From: Paraktedonobacter sp035294465
GTDB taxonomy: Bacteria; Chloroflexota; Ktedonobacteria; Ktedonobacterales; Ktedonobacteraceae
Assembly (NCBI GenBank): GCA_035294465.1
Contig: DATGKW010000248.1
Location: 1 to 56,524 of the forward strand
Length of the DNA stretch: 56,524 nucleotides
Reading direction: 5' to 3'
Shown: positions 18,726-27,496 of the stretch, piece by piece
Numbering within the stretch: position 1 is the stretch's first letter
Layout of the letters: each line of letters begins with the position of its first letter
The notes under the pieces: generated by a model
Told to the model about the DNA's origin: nothing
Database searches by the model: none
What the model saw: only the letters and a program-made list of their open reading frames with translations
Program-made: the position numbers and the translations under genes

Positions 18726-19664
18726 TTAAAGAGTAATGACTTTATTACGTAACATGCCAATCCCGTCGATCTCGGTCTCCATCACATCGCCTGCCTTGAG
18801 AAATTCTGGTGGGTTGCGTGCGAAGCCAACGCCGCCGGGCGTGCCCGTCGCGATGATGTCGCCAGGCTCTAGCGTCATACCCTGCGAGAGGATGGAGATG
18901 ATCGTCTTCACCGGGTAGATCATGTCGCTGGTGTGGCTCTCCTGCTTCAACACGCCGTTGACGCGCAGGCGCACCGTAAGCTGCTGGGGATCGGGAATCT
19001 CATCGGCGGTCACGATCCAGGGACCCAGCGGGCACGAACCATCCAGGCTTTTGCCCTTGAAAAACTGCTTGAACTTATCCTGCAAATCGCGAGCGGTGAT
19101 ATCGTTGAGCACCGTGTAGCCAAATACGTATGAAAGAGCCTCATCCTCTGAAATATTTTTTCCCGTCTTCCCGATAATCACGGCCAGTTCAACCTCCCAG
19201 TCAATCTTATCGGAGACCGTTGGATCAATGACGATTGTGTCATAAGGGCCGCAGACGGTCGTGGTTGCTTTGGTGAAAATAACCGGCGCATCCTCCTGCG
19301 GGCGCTCCTGGCCGTGCGCCCGGTAGCTCTCTATGGCATGGTCGTAATAATTGCGGCCCATGCACATGATATTCTTACGCGGGCGCGGAATGGGGGCAGC
19401 CAGTTGAACGCTGGCCAGCTCGTGGACCGCGCCGATATTGACGAAAGTGCGGACCTCGCTAAAAGGGCGTCCATGAGCCTTCTCAAGTAGCGAGCGCAGC
19501 GTTGCCATGCCCTCTGACTGATGATCAAGCAGGTCAAGCATTTGCTCACGGGGTATGATATTCAGCGCCCGCGCCGCCAGGTCAACATCGAGAACCTCCT
19601 CCTTCTGCACAAGCCCGACGCGAACCTGGGGGATGTTGCTAGTGGAAAAACTGACAAGCCTCAT
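18726..19664 (-). CDS. Fumarylacetoacetate hydrolase family protein
   Basis: 312 residues from the ATG at 19664, which follows AGGAGGAGAAAAG; an upstream in-frame start at 19694 is less likely. The C-terminal FAH fold carries GRNYYDHAIES, the metal-site stretch DWEVELAVIIG, and NDITARDLQ, followed by GDIIATGTPGGVG, all characteristic of the family. Members hydrolyse or decarboxylate or isomerise beta-diketo acids produced by aromatic ring fission, and some act on oxaloacetate or acylpyruvates. The facing VOC dioxygenase-like gene supports a ring-fission role, but this is inference; the two genes are on opposite strands and not an operon. Confidence 0.9.
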   Translation of the reverse strand: MRLVSFSTSNIPQVRVGLVQKEEVLDVDLAARALNIIPREQMLDLLDHQSEGMATLRSLLEKAHGRPFSEVRTFVNIGAVHELASVQLAAPIPRPRKNIMCMGRNYYDHAIESYRAHGQERPQEDAPVIFTKATTTVCGPYDTIVIDPTVSDKIDWEVELAVIIGKTGKNISEDEALSYVFGYTVLNDITARDLQDKFKQFFKGKSLDGSCPLGPWIVTADEIPDPQQLTVRLRVNGVLKQESHTSDMIYPVKTIISILSQGMTLEPGDIIATGTPGGVGFARNPPEFLKAGDVMETEIDGIGMLRNKVITL

Positions 19665-19778
19665 CTTTTCTCCTCCTGGATAATGTAATCTCAAGGCTGT
19701 TTTTCCTCATTATAACCCGGTGGAGCGTTTGCTTGCCATCATGAAATGACTGAGAACAGCGCTTAGGAGGGGGTCCAT

Positions 19779-20477
19779 ATGTTATACTTGTCTGCAAGGA
19801 AATGGTTCTTTAGCAGAAGTAGTAAGAGAAGAAGAGAGATGTCTCGCTCAACAAGGCATAAAATGACCTGCCCCTGTGGGGAGGTTTTTGATCATACAAT
19901 TTACGATTATGTAAACGTTGCCAAAGATCCGCTGCTGCAATACACCGTGCTGGCGGGTCTGCTCAACGTCGCGACCTGCCCCAAATGCGGGCGCAAGGCT
20001 GCGATTGGTCGCCCGTTCATTTATTCCGATCCTGAGCACCGTTTGCTCGCCTACGTTCATCCGCGTAACGATGCTCCCGAAGAGGCCAGGCTGATGATTC
20101 TGGAGAAGCTGCGCGGCGTCTACGAAAATATCGTGGGCAATACCGAGCAGCAATGCCCCGATGGTGGTGCTGTCTCGGAGTCTTCGGCGGAACAAATCAT
20201 GGCTACTCCGCCGCTGCGGGTGATCTTTGGCACCGACCAGTTGCAGGAACTGATTAACGCTACTCTCAGTCAGGAAGAACGCCTGGGCAAGCTCGCACTT
20301 AACACTCGCAGCCAGGAAGAGGCCGAACGCGGCCAGATGCTCGATATTGCCCGCAAACTGGCTCGCGAAATGGGCTGTCAGATCGAGGTCGAGGACCTGG
20401 ACGACGAGTATACCGTGTGGATTTTCGGCCCACGCCGCCAGATTGGCGCCCTCATGCGCTCCCTGGCTACACATTGA
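19779..20477 (+). CDS. CpXC-domain protein
   Basis: 232 residues. The start at 19779 is favoured by AGGAGGGGG eight bases upstream; an ATG at 19836 (MSRSTRHKMTCPCG) is the alternative and would be nearer the usual N-terminus. Two Cys pairs, CPCG near residue 30 and CPKCG near residue 67, form the putative zinc site of the CpXC family, with the typical segment between them and FIYSDPEHRLLAYV after. The C-terminal half is acidic and ends in a small mixed region. Function is unknown for the family; it is common in Ktedonobacteria and relatives. First of three close genes (CpXC, mogA, WD40). Confidence 0.82.
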   Translation: MLYLSARKWFFSRSSKRRREMSRSTRHKMTCPCGEVFDHTIYDYVNVAKDPLLQYTVLAGLLNVATCPKCGRKAAIGRPFIYSDPEHRLLAYVHPRNDAPEEARLMILEKLRGVYENIVGNTEQQCPDGGAVSESSAEQIMATPPLRVIFGTDQLQELINATLSQEERLGKLALNTRSQEEAERGQMLDIARKLAREMGCQIEVEDLDDEYTVWIFGPRRQIGALMRSLATH

Positions 20478-20499
20478 CCCTGAAGCGAGGAAGGTACGT

Positions 20500-20985
20500 A
20501 TGATTACTATTGGCGTGCTGACCATCAGCGATAGTGGAGCGCGCGGCGAGCGCGCGGATACAAGCGGAGAAACTATCCGCGCTCTCGTGACTCGTCTTCC
20601 TGAAGCTGTGGTCACTGCTGGCACTATCATTCCCGACGAGCGCTCGCTTATCGAGGCAACCCTGCGCGAATGGTGCGACGAGAAGCATCTCAACCTGATC
20701 CTGACTACCGGCGGCACCGGCCTGGCTCCCCGCGATGTCACGCCTGAGGCTACGCGCGCGGTAATCGACCGCGAGGCCCCCGGTATTGCTGAGGCCATGC
20801 GTGCCGAAAGTTTGCGCCACACGCCCTTCGGTATGCTCTCTCGTGGCATCGCCGGTACGCGCGGGCGCACCCTGATCATCAACCTGCCTGGCAGCCCCAA
20901 GGCCGTCAAGGAATGCCTCGAATGTATCCTGCCCGCTCTGCCACACGCGGTCAATCTGCTGATTGAGGGGCCGCGTGAACACTGA
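20500..20985 (+). CDS. MogA/MoaB-family molybdopterin adenylyltransferase
   Basis: 161 residues from the ATG at 20500 (GAGGAAGG upstream), matching the family N-terminus MITIGVLTISDSGARGE. The conserved core LTTGGTGLAPRDVTPEAT and the end segment INLPGSPKAVKEC are present. These proteins adenylate molybdopterin before metal insertion during molybdenum cofactor synthesis. MogA and MoaB cannot be separated confidently, so no symbol is given. It follows the CpXC gene by 22 bases and precedes the WD40 gene by 6, so they are probably one transcript. No other Moco gene is in the window. Confidence 0.93.
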   Translation: MITIGVLTISDSGARGERADTSGETIRALVTRLPEAVVTAGTIIPDERSLIEATLREWCDEKHLNLILTTGGTGLAPRDVTPEATRAVIDREAPGIAEAMRAESLRHTPFGMLSRGIAGTRGRTLIINLPGSPKAVKECLECILPALPHAVNLLIEGPREH

Positions 20986-20991
20986 AGCCAG

Positions 20992-21897
20992 ATGAATCAA
21001 ATGCAGTCTCTCCTTATCTATCGTGAACATAGCGATAACGTCTTCGCGGTAGCCTGGTCTCCCGATAGTAATTACCTGGCCTCGGCCGGGCGCGACTGGA
21101 CGGTGCATGTCTGGCGCGCGCTCAGTGGCGAGGATGTCTCCGTGCATCGCGGCCAGAGCGGCCCGTTGCTCTCGCTGGCCTGGTCCCCCGATGGGCAGCG
21201 TATTGCTGCCGGCGATACTGGCGGCAGGATCTATATCTGGAGCGCCTTCGATGGCAACCTGCTCACAATATATAGCGGCCACAGGCATCTGGCGCGCGGC
21301 CTGGTCTGGTCTCCCGATGGAACGTTTATCGCTTCCGGGGGCGACTTTGGCGATAGCACCGTGCAGATCTGGCGGCCTGATACCGGCCAGCATCTCTATA
21401 CGCGCGCCGACCAGTATCGCGTCTTCGCGGTGGCCTGGTCTCCTGATGGCCGGCGCCTCGCTTCCTGCTCTTTCGATGGAAATGTGCAGGTCTGGGATGC
21501 CCTCGATGGCAATCACCTTTACAGATATCGTGGGCACGCCTGCCCTCTTTACGCACTCTGCTGGTCTCCTGATAGCTCCGTCCTGGCCAGCGCTGGCCAG
21601 GACGGGCAGGTCCATGTTTGGGAGGATTATACCGGGCGCGTGCTTTGCACGTATGGTGCGCATGAACGGGCAGTCAAGACGCTGGCCTGGTCTCCCGATG
21701 GCCAACATATTGCTTCGGGCGGTGATGATGCTCTCCTGCGCATCTGGCAGCCATCTACGGGGCGTGATGTATTCACCTACGCTGGGCACGCTCAATGGAT
21801 ACGTTCGCTCTGCTGGTCCCCTGACGGGCGCTACGTCGCAAGCGCGAGCGAGAAAGCCGTGCATGTGAATGGAATAACGGGAGAGCAGCCTTTCTGA
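20992..21897 (+). CDS. Seven-bladed WD40 repeat protein
   Basis: 301 residues made almost wholly of WD40 repeats: AWSPDSNYLASAGRDWTVHVW and six further units with the AWSPDG...VQIW pattern, about 42 residues apart. Seven blades would close one propeller. No signal peptide or additional domain, so it is probably a cytosolic scaffold. The ATG is 6 bases after the mogA stop codon with no strong ribosome binding site, implying translational coupling. The last blade is shorter, ending KAVHVNGITGEQPF. Partner unknown. A long antisense reading frame covers this gene but is an artefact of the repeats. Confidence 0.9.
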   Translation: MNQMQSLLIYREHSDNVFAVAWSPDSNYLASAGRDWTVHVWRALSGEDVSVHRGQSGPLLSLAWSPDGQRIAAGDTGGRIYIWSAFDGNLLTIYSGHRHLARGLVWSPDGTFIASGGDFGDSTVQIWRPDTGQHLYTRADQYRVFAVAWSPDGRRLASCSFDGNVQVWDALDGNHLYRYRGHACPLYALCWSPDSSVLASAGQDGQVHVWEDYTGRVLCTYGAHERAVKTLAWSPDGQHIASGGDDALLRIWQPSTGRDVFTYAGHAQWIRSLCWSPDGRYVASASEKAVHVNGITGEQPF

Positions 21898-21964
21898 AGA
21901 GCTGGAAGTACTCCTTCTTCCTCTGCGAATATGCTGAACTCTTCTAGAGAGGTTCATATCCATC

Positions 21965-21993
21965 TTGCATCTTCTTTGCACGTGGAATAAAAT
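21965..21993 (+). promoter_or_regulatory. Promoter for the Gly/His protein and ATP-grasp pair
   Basis: TTGCAT (21965-21970), 17-base spacer, TAAAAT (21988-21993). About 80 bases before the start codon at 22081. Indicates the pair is transcribed independently of the WD40 operon. Confidence 0.6.
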
Positions 21994-22080
21994 AGCAGAA
22001 CAATTCTTTACGAATCGAACCTTTTTCACGGGTTTTCCCGTCGAGAAGAGAGAGCTATCTTATAGGAGGAGAGGCTGTCC

Positions 22081-22470
22081 ATGCTTCAGGCGGATTTTTC
22101 TTGCACGATATACGCGGAGATCTGCGCGCCACTGGATATACTGAATATAGGAGATGCAAGTGAACTGGTGGAGCGTGTAGTACGCGGTGCTCATCCTGGC
22201 CGGGTGCCAGTCATCCCTTTGACAAGCTTTATGAGCTTTTGGGACCGCTTTCGGCGTCGGCGTAAAGACGAGGAGCAGAGTGAGGGTGAGGAACCGAAGA
22301 AGCAGCGTCGTGGCTGGTTTCACGGTGGTCATGTAGCTGGTGGGATTGGCAGCTCCCAGCCTGCAGGATCGAATCCTCATAAGCATCATGGCGGTTGGAG
22401 AGGCTTCCACCATGGGCACGGCGGGATTGGAGCGACCGGGCGTGGTGTCGGAGGGGGCATAGGTGGCTAG
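22081..22470 (+). CDS. Small protein with Gly/His-rich tail, candidate ligase substrate
   Basis: 129 residues, ATG after AGGAGGAGAGG. The first 50 residues are unremarkable. Residues about 51-75 are charged (FWDRFRRRRKDEE). The last 55 or so are rich in Gly and His (GWFHGGH, HKHHGGW, FHHGHGG) and end in GRGVGGGIGG. No family recognised. Its 3' end overlaps the GTG start of the ATP-grasp gene by 8 bases. In E. coli the related ligases YgiC and YjfC are also encoded beside small proteins with Gly-rich ends (YgiB, YjfM), so this may be the modified partner. That is an inference from context and composition only. Confidence 0.7.
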   Translation: MLQADFSCTIYAEICAPLDILNIGDASELVERVVRGAHPGRVPVIPLTSFMSFWDRFRRRRKDEEQSEGEEPKKQRRGWFHGGHVAGGIGSSQPAGSNPHKHHGGWRGFHHGHGGIGATGRGVGGGIGG

Positions 22471-23794
22471 CTTTCTCGCCATAGGGCCTGAGGCGGGGAG
22501 AAGTTACCGCGAAGTGCGGCGTTCCTACTTTGATCGGTTTCCTGCATTCTGGGCAACGCTTCCTGGGGAAGAACTGGAGGAATACGCTGTTTTGGGGGCG
22601 TTTGAGCTGGCTCCTGAGCAGGTCAGCGAGCTTCGCACCGCTGCAACCCGCCTGTATCAGCTCTTGCAACGCCAGGTTTATATGCTCCAACAGGCAGACG
22701 AGCGTGCTCTGCTTGATATTGGTATTCCGCGCCTCGCTGTGCCCTACTGCCAGACAATTATTCCCGGAATGCCGGGCATGATGTGCGGACGCTTTGAGTT
22801 TGCGTGGACAGAGCAAGGCCCGAAGTTGCTCGAATTGAATGCCGAGACGCCGACTTTCGTGGTTGAGCTTTTTCAAATAAACAGCCAGTTCTGCGCGGAC
22901 TTCGGGCTGAGTGATCCCAACCAGCAGGCGCGCGCACAACTGGCCAGAGCAGTGCATACCTCGATCCTGGCGGGCATTGCCTGGCTCAAACCTCGCCGGT
23001 GGAAACGCGCGTCCGTGGTGTTCAGCGCCTATGCGGATAGTAAGGAAGAGTACAACACCGCTGAATTTTATCGTCGGTTGCCAGGTCTCGCGCAGAAATT
23101 CGCCTATCGTACGTCGTTTTGTCGCCTGGAAGATCTGCGTGTGACCGACGATTGTTTAGTGACCGCCGATGGCAGGCAGATTGACGTGCTCTATAAAATG
23201 TATCCAACGGAGTACCTGATTGAGGACAGTGCGCCAGATGGAACGCCGGTGGGTCTGGCTTTGCTCGACCTTGTGCGCAGACGACGCCTGGCCGTGCTCA
23301 ATCCACCGAGTGCGTTTGTACTCCAGAGCAAGGCTTTGATGGCGCTCCTTTGGGCAGCACACCTGAGCCGGAGCGACCTTTTCCTTCCTGAAGAACATGA
23401 CTGGCTGGAGCGTTATGTGCCTCCTACTTACTTCGCGGCCTGCGACTCCCAGGGAAAACCGCACTTTCCGGGCCCGTATGTGGTTAAACCAGTCTATGGC
23501 CGCGAAGGGGTCTCGATTGCAATTCGTCGCGGCAGCGAGATCCTGGAAAAAAGCCCCGATGATCTGTATGACGATCAGCTCATGATTTACCAGCAGTATC
23601 TTCCCCTGCCCAGAGCGACGATTCTAACCGAGGCAGGTGCTACCGAAGTCAATCTGGTCCATAATTGTTTTGTCGTGGCGGGTGAACCCTCCGCGATTGG
23701 CATTCGAGGCTCGCGCAAACTGATTCTTGATGATAACGCCTATTTCATTCCTGTTTGTTATCAGCAAAAGTTATGCTCAGGTAGGGTGCAGTAG
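22463..23794 (+). CDS. Glutathionylspermidine synthase-like ATP-grasp ligase (YgiC/YjfC type)
   Basis: 443 residues, starting at GTG 22463 with GGAGGGGG five bases upstream. It carries the family blocks PKLLELNAETPTFVVE (E. coli YgiC has a closely similar LLE-NADTP stretch), YVVKPVYGREGVSI as the ATP-grasp loop, and a C-terminal segment GIRGSRKLILDD...FIPV. Members join an amine to a carboxyl group using ATP. Only the synthetase module is present; the amidase domain of E. coli Gsp is absent. No polyamine or glutathione genes are nearby, and Chloroflexota generally lack glutathione, so the substrate is likely a peptide or protein tail, possibly the overlapping upstream product. The 3' end nearly touches the convergent acyl-CoA synthetase gene. 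Confidence 0.88.
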   Translation: MASFLAIGPEAGRSYREVRRSYFDRFPAFWATLPGEELEEYAVLGAFELAPEQVSELRTAATRLYQLLQRQVYMLQQADERALLDIGIPRLAVPYCQTIIPGMPGMMCGRFEFAWTEQGPKLLELNAETPTFVVELFQINSQFCADFGLSDPNQQARAQLARAVHTSILAGIAWLKPRRWKRASVVFSAYADSKEEYNTAEFYRRLPGLAQKFAYRTSFCRLEDLRVTDDCLVTADGRQIDVLYKMYPTEYLIEDSAPDGTPVGLALLDLVRRRRLAVLNPPSAFVLQSKALMALLWAAHLSRSDLFLPEEHDWLERYVPPTYFAACDSQGKPHFPGPYVVKPVYGREGVSIAIRRGSEILEKSPDDLYDDQLMIYQQYLPLPRATILTEAGATEVNLVHNCFVVAGEPSAIGIRGSRKLILDDNAYFIPVCYQQKLCSGRVQ

Positions 23795-23798
23795 GATG

Positions 23799-25532
23799 TT
23801 ACTCCGAAGGGGAGCGTGGCAAACGGAGTTCCATGATGGCGCGCTCGCGCAGGATAAACTTCTGCACCTTTCCGGTGGCAGTCATGGGAAAACTCTGAGC
23901 GAACTGGATGTAGCGCGGGATCTTCTGATGGCTGATTTGCCCCTGACAGTAGGCACGCACTTCCTCCTCGCTCAGTTCTTCGCCAGTTTTGGGGATAATC
24001 ACGGCCAGCAGTTCCTCTCCAAAGAAAAGATCGGGTACGCCTACAATCTGCACATCGGCGATTTTGGGATGGCGGATAAGAAACTCCTCGACTTCGCGAG
24101 GATAAATGTTCTCACCCCCGCGAATGACCATATCCTTCAAACGACCCACAATCTTGATGTAGCCGTGTGCATCCATGGTAGCCAGATCGCCAGAGTGTAG
24201 CCAGCCGTCGCGATCAATTGTTTCGGCGGTGCGCTCAGGCATGTTGTAGTACCCCTGCATGACCAGAAAGCCACGGCAGCAGAGTTCGCCAGGCTGATCG
24301 ACAGGCACAATTTCCCCGCTGGTCGGATCGATAACCTTGACCTCGACGTGATCTATTGGGATACCTACGGTGGCGGATTTGAGTTCAAACGAGTCATCAG
24401 GGAGGGTGAATGAAATGGCGCCAGCCGTTTCGGTCATGCCAAAAGTGATAGCCACGTCGGCACCCATCCGTTCCTTGACCTGTTCCATCAAATAGACCGG
24501 CACGACGGTAGCGCCACTGGCTACCCCGCGTAGAGCGGACAGGTCGTACTTCTCGAAATCGGGATGGTGCAACATAGCCAGCAGCATCGTAGGCACGCCT
24601 CCGAAGGTTGTGCAGCGTTCCGCACTCAGAATTTGCAGGGCCTTGAGTGGGTCGAAGGCAACCATAGGATGCAGCGTCGAGCCGATATAGAGTGAGCCAA
24701 GCACTGCGAGCACGCAGCCGCCCACGTGAAAGAACGGCATAGCTGTGCAGGCGCGATCGTCAGACCTAGCTCCCCAGCGCGTCATAAAAGCTGCGGCATC
24801 GTTGATGATGCTGAAGTGACTCAACATCGCGCCTTTGGGAAAACCAGTTGTGCCGCTGGTGTACTGGATCATCGCCGTGTCATGCGGCTTGACTGATGCC
24901 TGCCGCTCGTGCAGTTCCTCCGTGCTGATAGCGTTGCCGCCCGCCACCATTTCAGAGAAGAGCGCGGGACGCCAGCCGGCCTGGTCGAGTAGCCCGGCGG
25001 GTGCAGCTCCCAGCAGGCAGGCATAGCGCAATCGTGGCAACGAGGTGCTAGCAAGCTCGCCAATTTGTTCTCCTGGCTCGATCATCGAGCGAATGCTCGC
25101 CAGGCAATCGTGGTCGCGCACGCGAGCCATGAAGAAAAGTGCCTGGATGTCACCCTGCTTGAGGATGTATTCAACCTCGCGGGCTTGCAGGGCGGGATTG
25201 ACCGTGACCAGCACCAGGCCAGCTTTGGCCGCTGCCATCTGCAAAAGCAACCACTCCGGCAGGTTGGCTGCCCAGACGGCAATGTGGTCTCCCTTATGCA
25301 GACCAAGTGCCATCAAGCCCTGAGCCACCGTGTCGGCGCGCGAGCGATACCCGGCATAGCTCCAGTGAATGTCGAGCAGGCCACCAAACTCTGGATAACC
25401 GCTATAGACCACTGCTGGCTTATCAGGCATCTCTCGTGCCCGCTGATCCAATAAATCTCCTACGGTTGTTTCCAACAGGGGAAAACTCTCTTCGGCCAGC
25501 CAGTGTGACAGACCATCGTTGGTCATACCCAT
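23799..25532 (-). CDS. Fatty acyl-CoA synthetase, AMP-binding family
   Basis: 577 residues; ATG at 25532 follows GGAGG. It activates a carboxylic acid through an acyl-adenylate to the CoA thioester. Motifs: YTSGTTGFPKGAMLSH (phosphate-binding loop), FGMTETAG, WLHSGDLATMDAHGY, RLKDMVIRGGENIYPREVE and the C-terminal catalytic lysine region PMTATGKVQKF. It resembles the FadD-like medium to long-chain group, although the substrate cannot be determined. It would feed beta-oxidation, whose acetyl-CoA could enter the glyoxylate shunt encoded at 6-9 kb. Monocistronic and convergent with the ATP-grasp gene. Confidence 0.93.
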   Translation of the reverse strand: MGMTNDGLSHWLAEESFPLLETTVGDLLDQRAREMPDKPAVVYSGYPEFGGLLDIHWSYAGYRSRADTVAQGLMALGLHKGDHIAVWAANLPEWLLLQMAAAKAGLVLVTVNPALQAREVEYILKQGDIQALFFMARVRDHDCLASIRSMIEPGEQIGELASTSLPRLRYACLLGAAPAGLLDQAGWRPALFSEMVAGGNAISTEELHERQASVKPHDTAMIQYTSGTTGFPKGAMLSHFSIINDAAAFMTRWGARSDDRACTAMPFFHVGGCVLAVLGSLYIGSTLHPMVAFDPLKALQILSAERCTTFGGVPTMLLAMLHHPDFEKYDLSALRGVASGATVVPVYLMEQVKERMGADVAITFGMTETAGAISFTLPDDSFELKSATVGIPIDHVEVKVIDPTSGEIVPVDQPGELCCRGFLVMQGYYNMPERTAETIDRDGWLHSGDLATMDAHGYIKIVGRLKDMVIRGGENIYPREVEEFLIRHPKIADVQIVGVPDLFFGEELLAVIIPKTGEELSEEEVRAYCQGQISHQKIPRYIQFAQSFPMTATGKVQKFILRERAIMELRLPRSPSE

Positions 25533-25678
25533 ATGCGCCCTCCTTCAAGCAAGAGCATAGAGCACTTTTCAGACCATGTTAAGATAGTATGGTCAAGGAA
25601 TCCGATGAAGCTGCGAATCTCTCTGCGTTCAGCTTACACTCTCAAGAGCCGAGAGCGCAAGGGATCCATCGACTTATT

Positions 25679-27142
25679 TTATCTCCACTGTAGCCAGGTC
25701 AGAGCATGATACAACTGGATTTCCCAGATGCTCCAGGTATGGTATCCCGTTTCCAGATCAAAAGTGTAGTTCAGGTGAAGAGCTTTTAGCTCATCAATAA
25801 ATTGTTGGGTGTCGGTATAATAGGGCTGATCTTTTGTCGCCGCCCCTAGAAAGAAGCGCAGCTTCCAGGCGCTCTTGTCCTCCGGCAGGACGAGAGCAGG
25901 GCTATTGGCTCGAATATACGCCTCATTCTGGCCCCAGATGCTCCCTTCAGCCGTAAAGTATCCTGCCAGCGAGATAACGGAGCCAAAGATATCGGGATGA
26001 TGAACGGCAATATTCATCGCGCCGAATCCACCCATGGAAAAACCCCCAATCGCGCGGTCTCCTGCCTGGGGAATCGTGCGGTATTTCTGATCAACGTAAT
26101 GCACCAGATCGAATGCCACAAAGTTCTCCATAAGCTGCTTCTGGTCGAAGCTATTTCCCCATTCGCTGGTTTCTCCACTCCGCCCATTCCCATCAGGGAA
26201 AACCATGATGAGTTCAGATATTTTTCCCTGCCCAATGAGAGTATCGGCAGATTGTGTTGCTTTTCCACCCGTGATCCAGTCGTACTCGCTGCCTGGTGAA
26301 CCATGCAGTAGATAGAGAGTGGGATAGCGACGGTTACGCGCCGCCGAATCATAATAGGAAGGCGGCAAATAGACCAGAAACGAGCGGCGTTGTCCGTGCA
26401 GCGCCGGGCTGATCATGCTGTCGGCGATCAATGTGCCGTGCGCGGCGACTTTCGGGGGATCGTGTAATCCGACATCGGGTGTGTAAAACACCAGACTGAC
26501 AATGCCACTGCTCAAGAGAAGGAGCGCCAGCAGTGTGAAGAGCCGGGTCCAGGCAAAGAGAAGAAGCCATATTTTGCGTTGTTGCGCCTTTTCTTCGGCG
26601 GCTGGCTGTTTCTCCGCCTGATTGGAACTGAAACGTGCAGACCAGATCAATTGCACCGCTTGCCAGATGGGATCAAACAACACTTTCCCTAATCCACTCC
26701 CGACGAGGGTGCCGATATAGGCACAAAGCAGGCCGCTGGCAAGGAGAACGGAAATCGTATGTACCAGAGCACCTGTATTGAGCGCCTCAAGATGTCCGCC
26801 GGGGTCGTAATGGGGCAAAAGTTCCTGGCGAAGAAAGGGCAGAACGTAACTGAGGCTGTAGATGATTCCGGAGCCGATTGTAACACCTGAGCGTTGCTGG
26901 CTCACTATCGCGCTGACCAGGGCGGCACAGGTAATCAAAAAGAGCGCGCAGATCAACTCGGTGGTGACGGGATCAAGACCTATGGCAATGATGGGCGTAG
27001 AGAGAGCTGCCAGGATAGGTGGAGAAAAAAAGAACCAGGCTACAGGCAAGGCGATGCACAAGCCGATCAGGATGCGCCAGAGCGGGGCAGAGCGTTGCAG
27101 GCGTGCTGGCCCTATCGGCTCAGGTGTTTTTTGCGTTTTCAC
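25679..27142 (-). CDS. Membrane-anchored alpha/beta-hydrolase (esterase D type)
   Basis: 487 residues from GTG at 27142. The first 220 residues contain about five membrane helices. The C-terminal 260 residues form an alpha/beta hydrolase of the esterase D / mycolyltransferase-like group: YPTLYLLHGSPGSEYDW, nucleophile Ser in GFSMGGFGAMN, an Asp region near GAATKDQPYYTD and His in TGYHTWSIW. The catalytic part is probably outside the cell. Substrate unknown; proteins of this build hydrolyse or transfer acyl groups on surface compounds. The ribosome binding site (AAGGA) is rather far from the GTG, so the exact start is moderately sure. Confidence 0.87.
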   Translation of the reverse strand: MKTQKTPEPIGPARLQRSAPLWRILIGLCIALPVAWFFFSPPILAALSTPIIAIGLDPVTTELICALFLITCAALVSAIVSQQRSGVTIGSGIIYSLSYVLPFLRQELLPHYDPGGHLEALNTGALVHTISVLLASGLLCAYIGTLVGSGLGKVLFDPIWQAVQLIWSARFSSNQAEKQPAAEEKAQQRKIWLLLFAWTRLFTLLALLLLSSGIVSLVFYTPDVGLHDPPKVAAHGTLIADSMISPALHGQRRSFLVYLPPSYYDSAARNRRYPTLYLLHGSPGSEYDWITGGKATQSADTLIGQGKISELIMVFPDGNGRSGETSEWGNSFDQKQLMENFVAFDLVHYVDQKYRTIPQAGDRAIGGFSMGGFGAMNIAVHHPDIFGSVISLAGYFTAEGSIWGQNEAYIRANSPALVLPEDKSAWKLRFFLGAATKDQPYYTDTQQFIDELKALHLNYTFDLETGYHTWSIWEIQLYHALTWLQWR

Positions 27143-27496
27143 AGAAAGTGTTTTTCCTTGTTGCGTTCACTATTTTTCCTCTTTTTGTCTAGTAAGCGAG
27201 AAAGCTGTGCTGACTAGAGTATAGTTGGCAAAGCCGCTTCATACCAGGGCAACTCCTAAACATCTGTCCATCAACTTTTTCTGGGGGCATTACTTGTTTA
27301 CTACTTGGAGAGTTGGGTGTTTTAGATATGCAAAGTTATACGTTCAAATATTGGAAGATCGAAAGAGGAAGTAGGATCTAATACAAGGCAGAACAGGCTT
27401 CAATCTGCTCTCAGGTGCTCGGGTGGCAGATTTTATAGGAGAGACGGCACTAGATTGGTAAAACGGTGAGCGTTTCAGTAAAAGAAGGCCCGATCG
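27143..27496. other. 354-base divergent intergenic region
   Basis: AT-rich spacer between the divergent esterase and HTH-NACHT genes. It must hold both promoters, but I see no clear -35/-10 pair, no strong inverted repeat and no small ORF worth listing. Confidence 0.4.

Noticed and set aside
20467..22029. 520-residue open frame on the minus strand across mogA and the WD40 gene
   Set aside because: It is antisense to two clearly conserved proteins; the openness comes from codon bias of the repeats (CCGATGG-type units), and its product is Arg/Pro/His-rich with no family.
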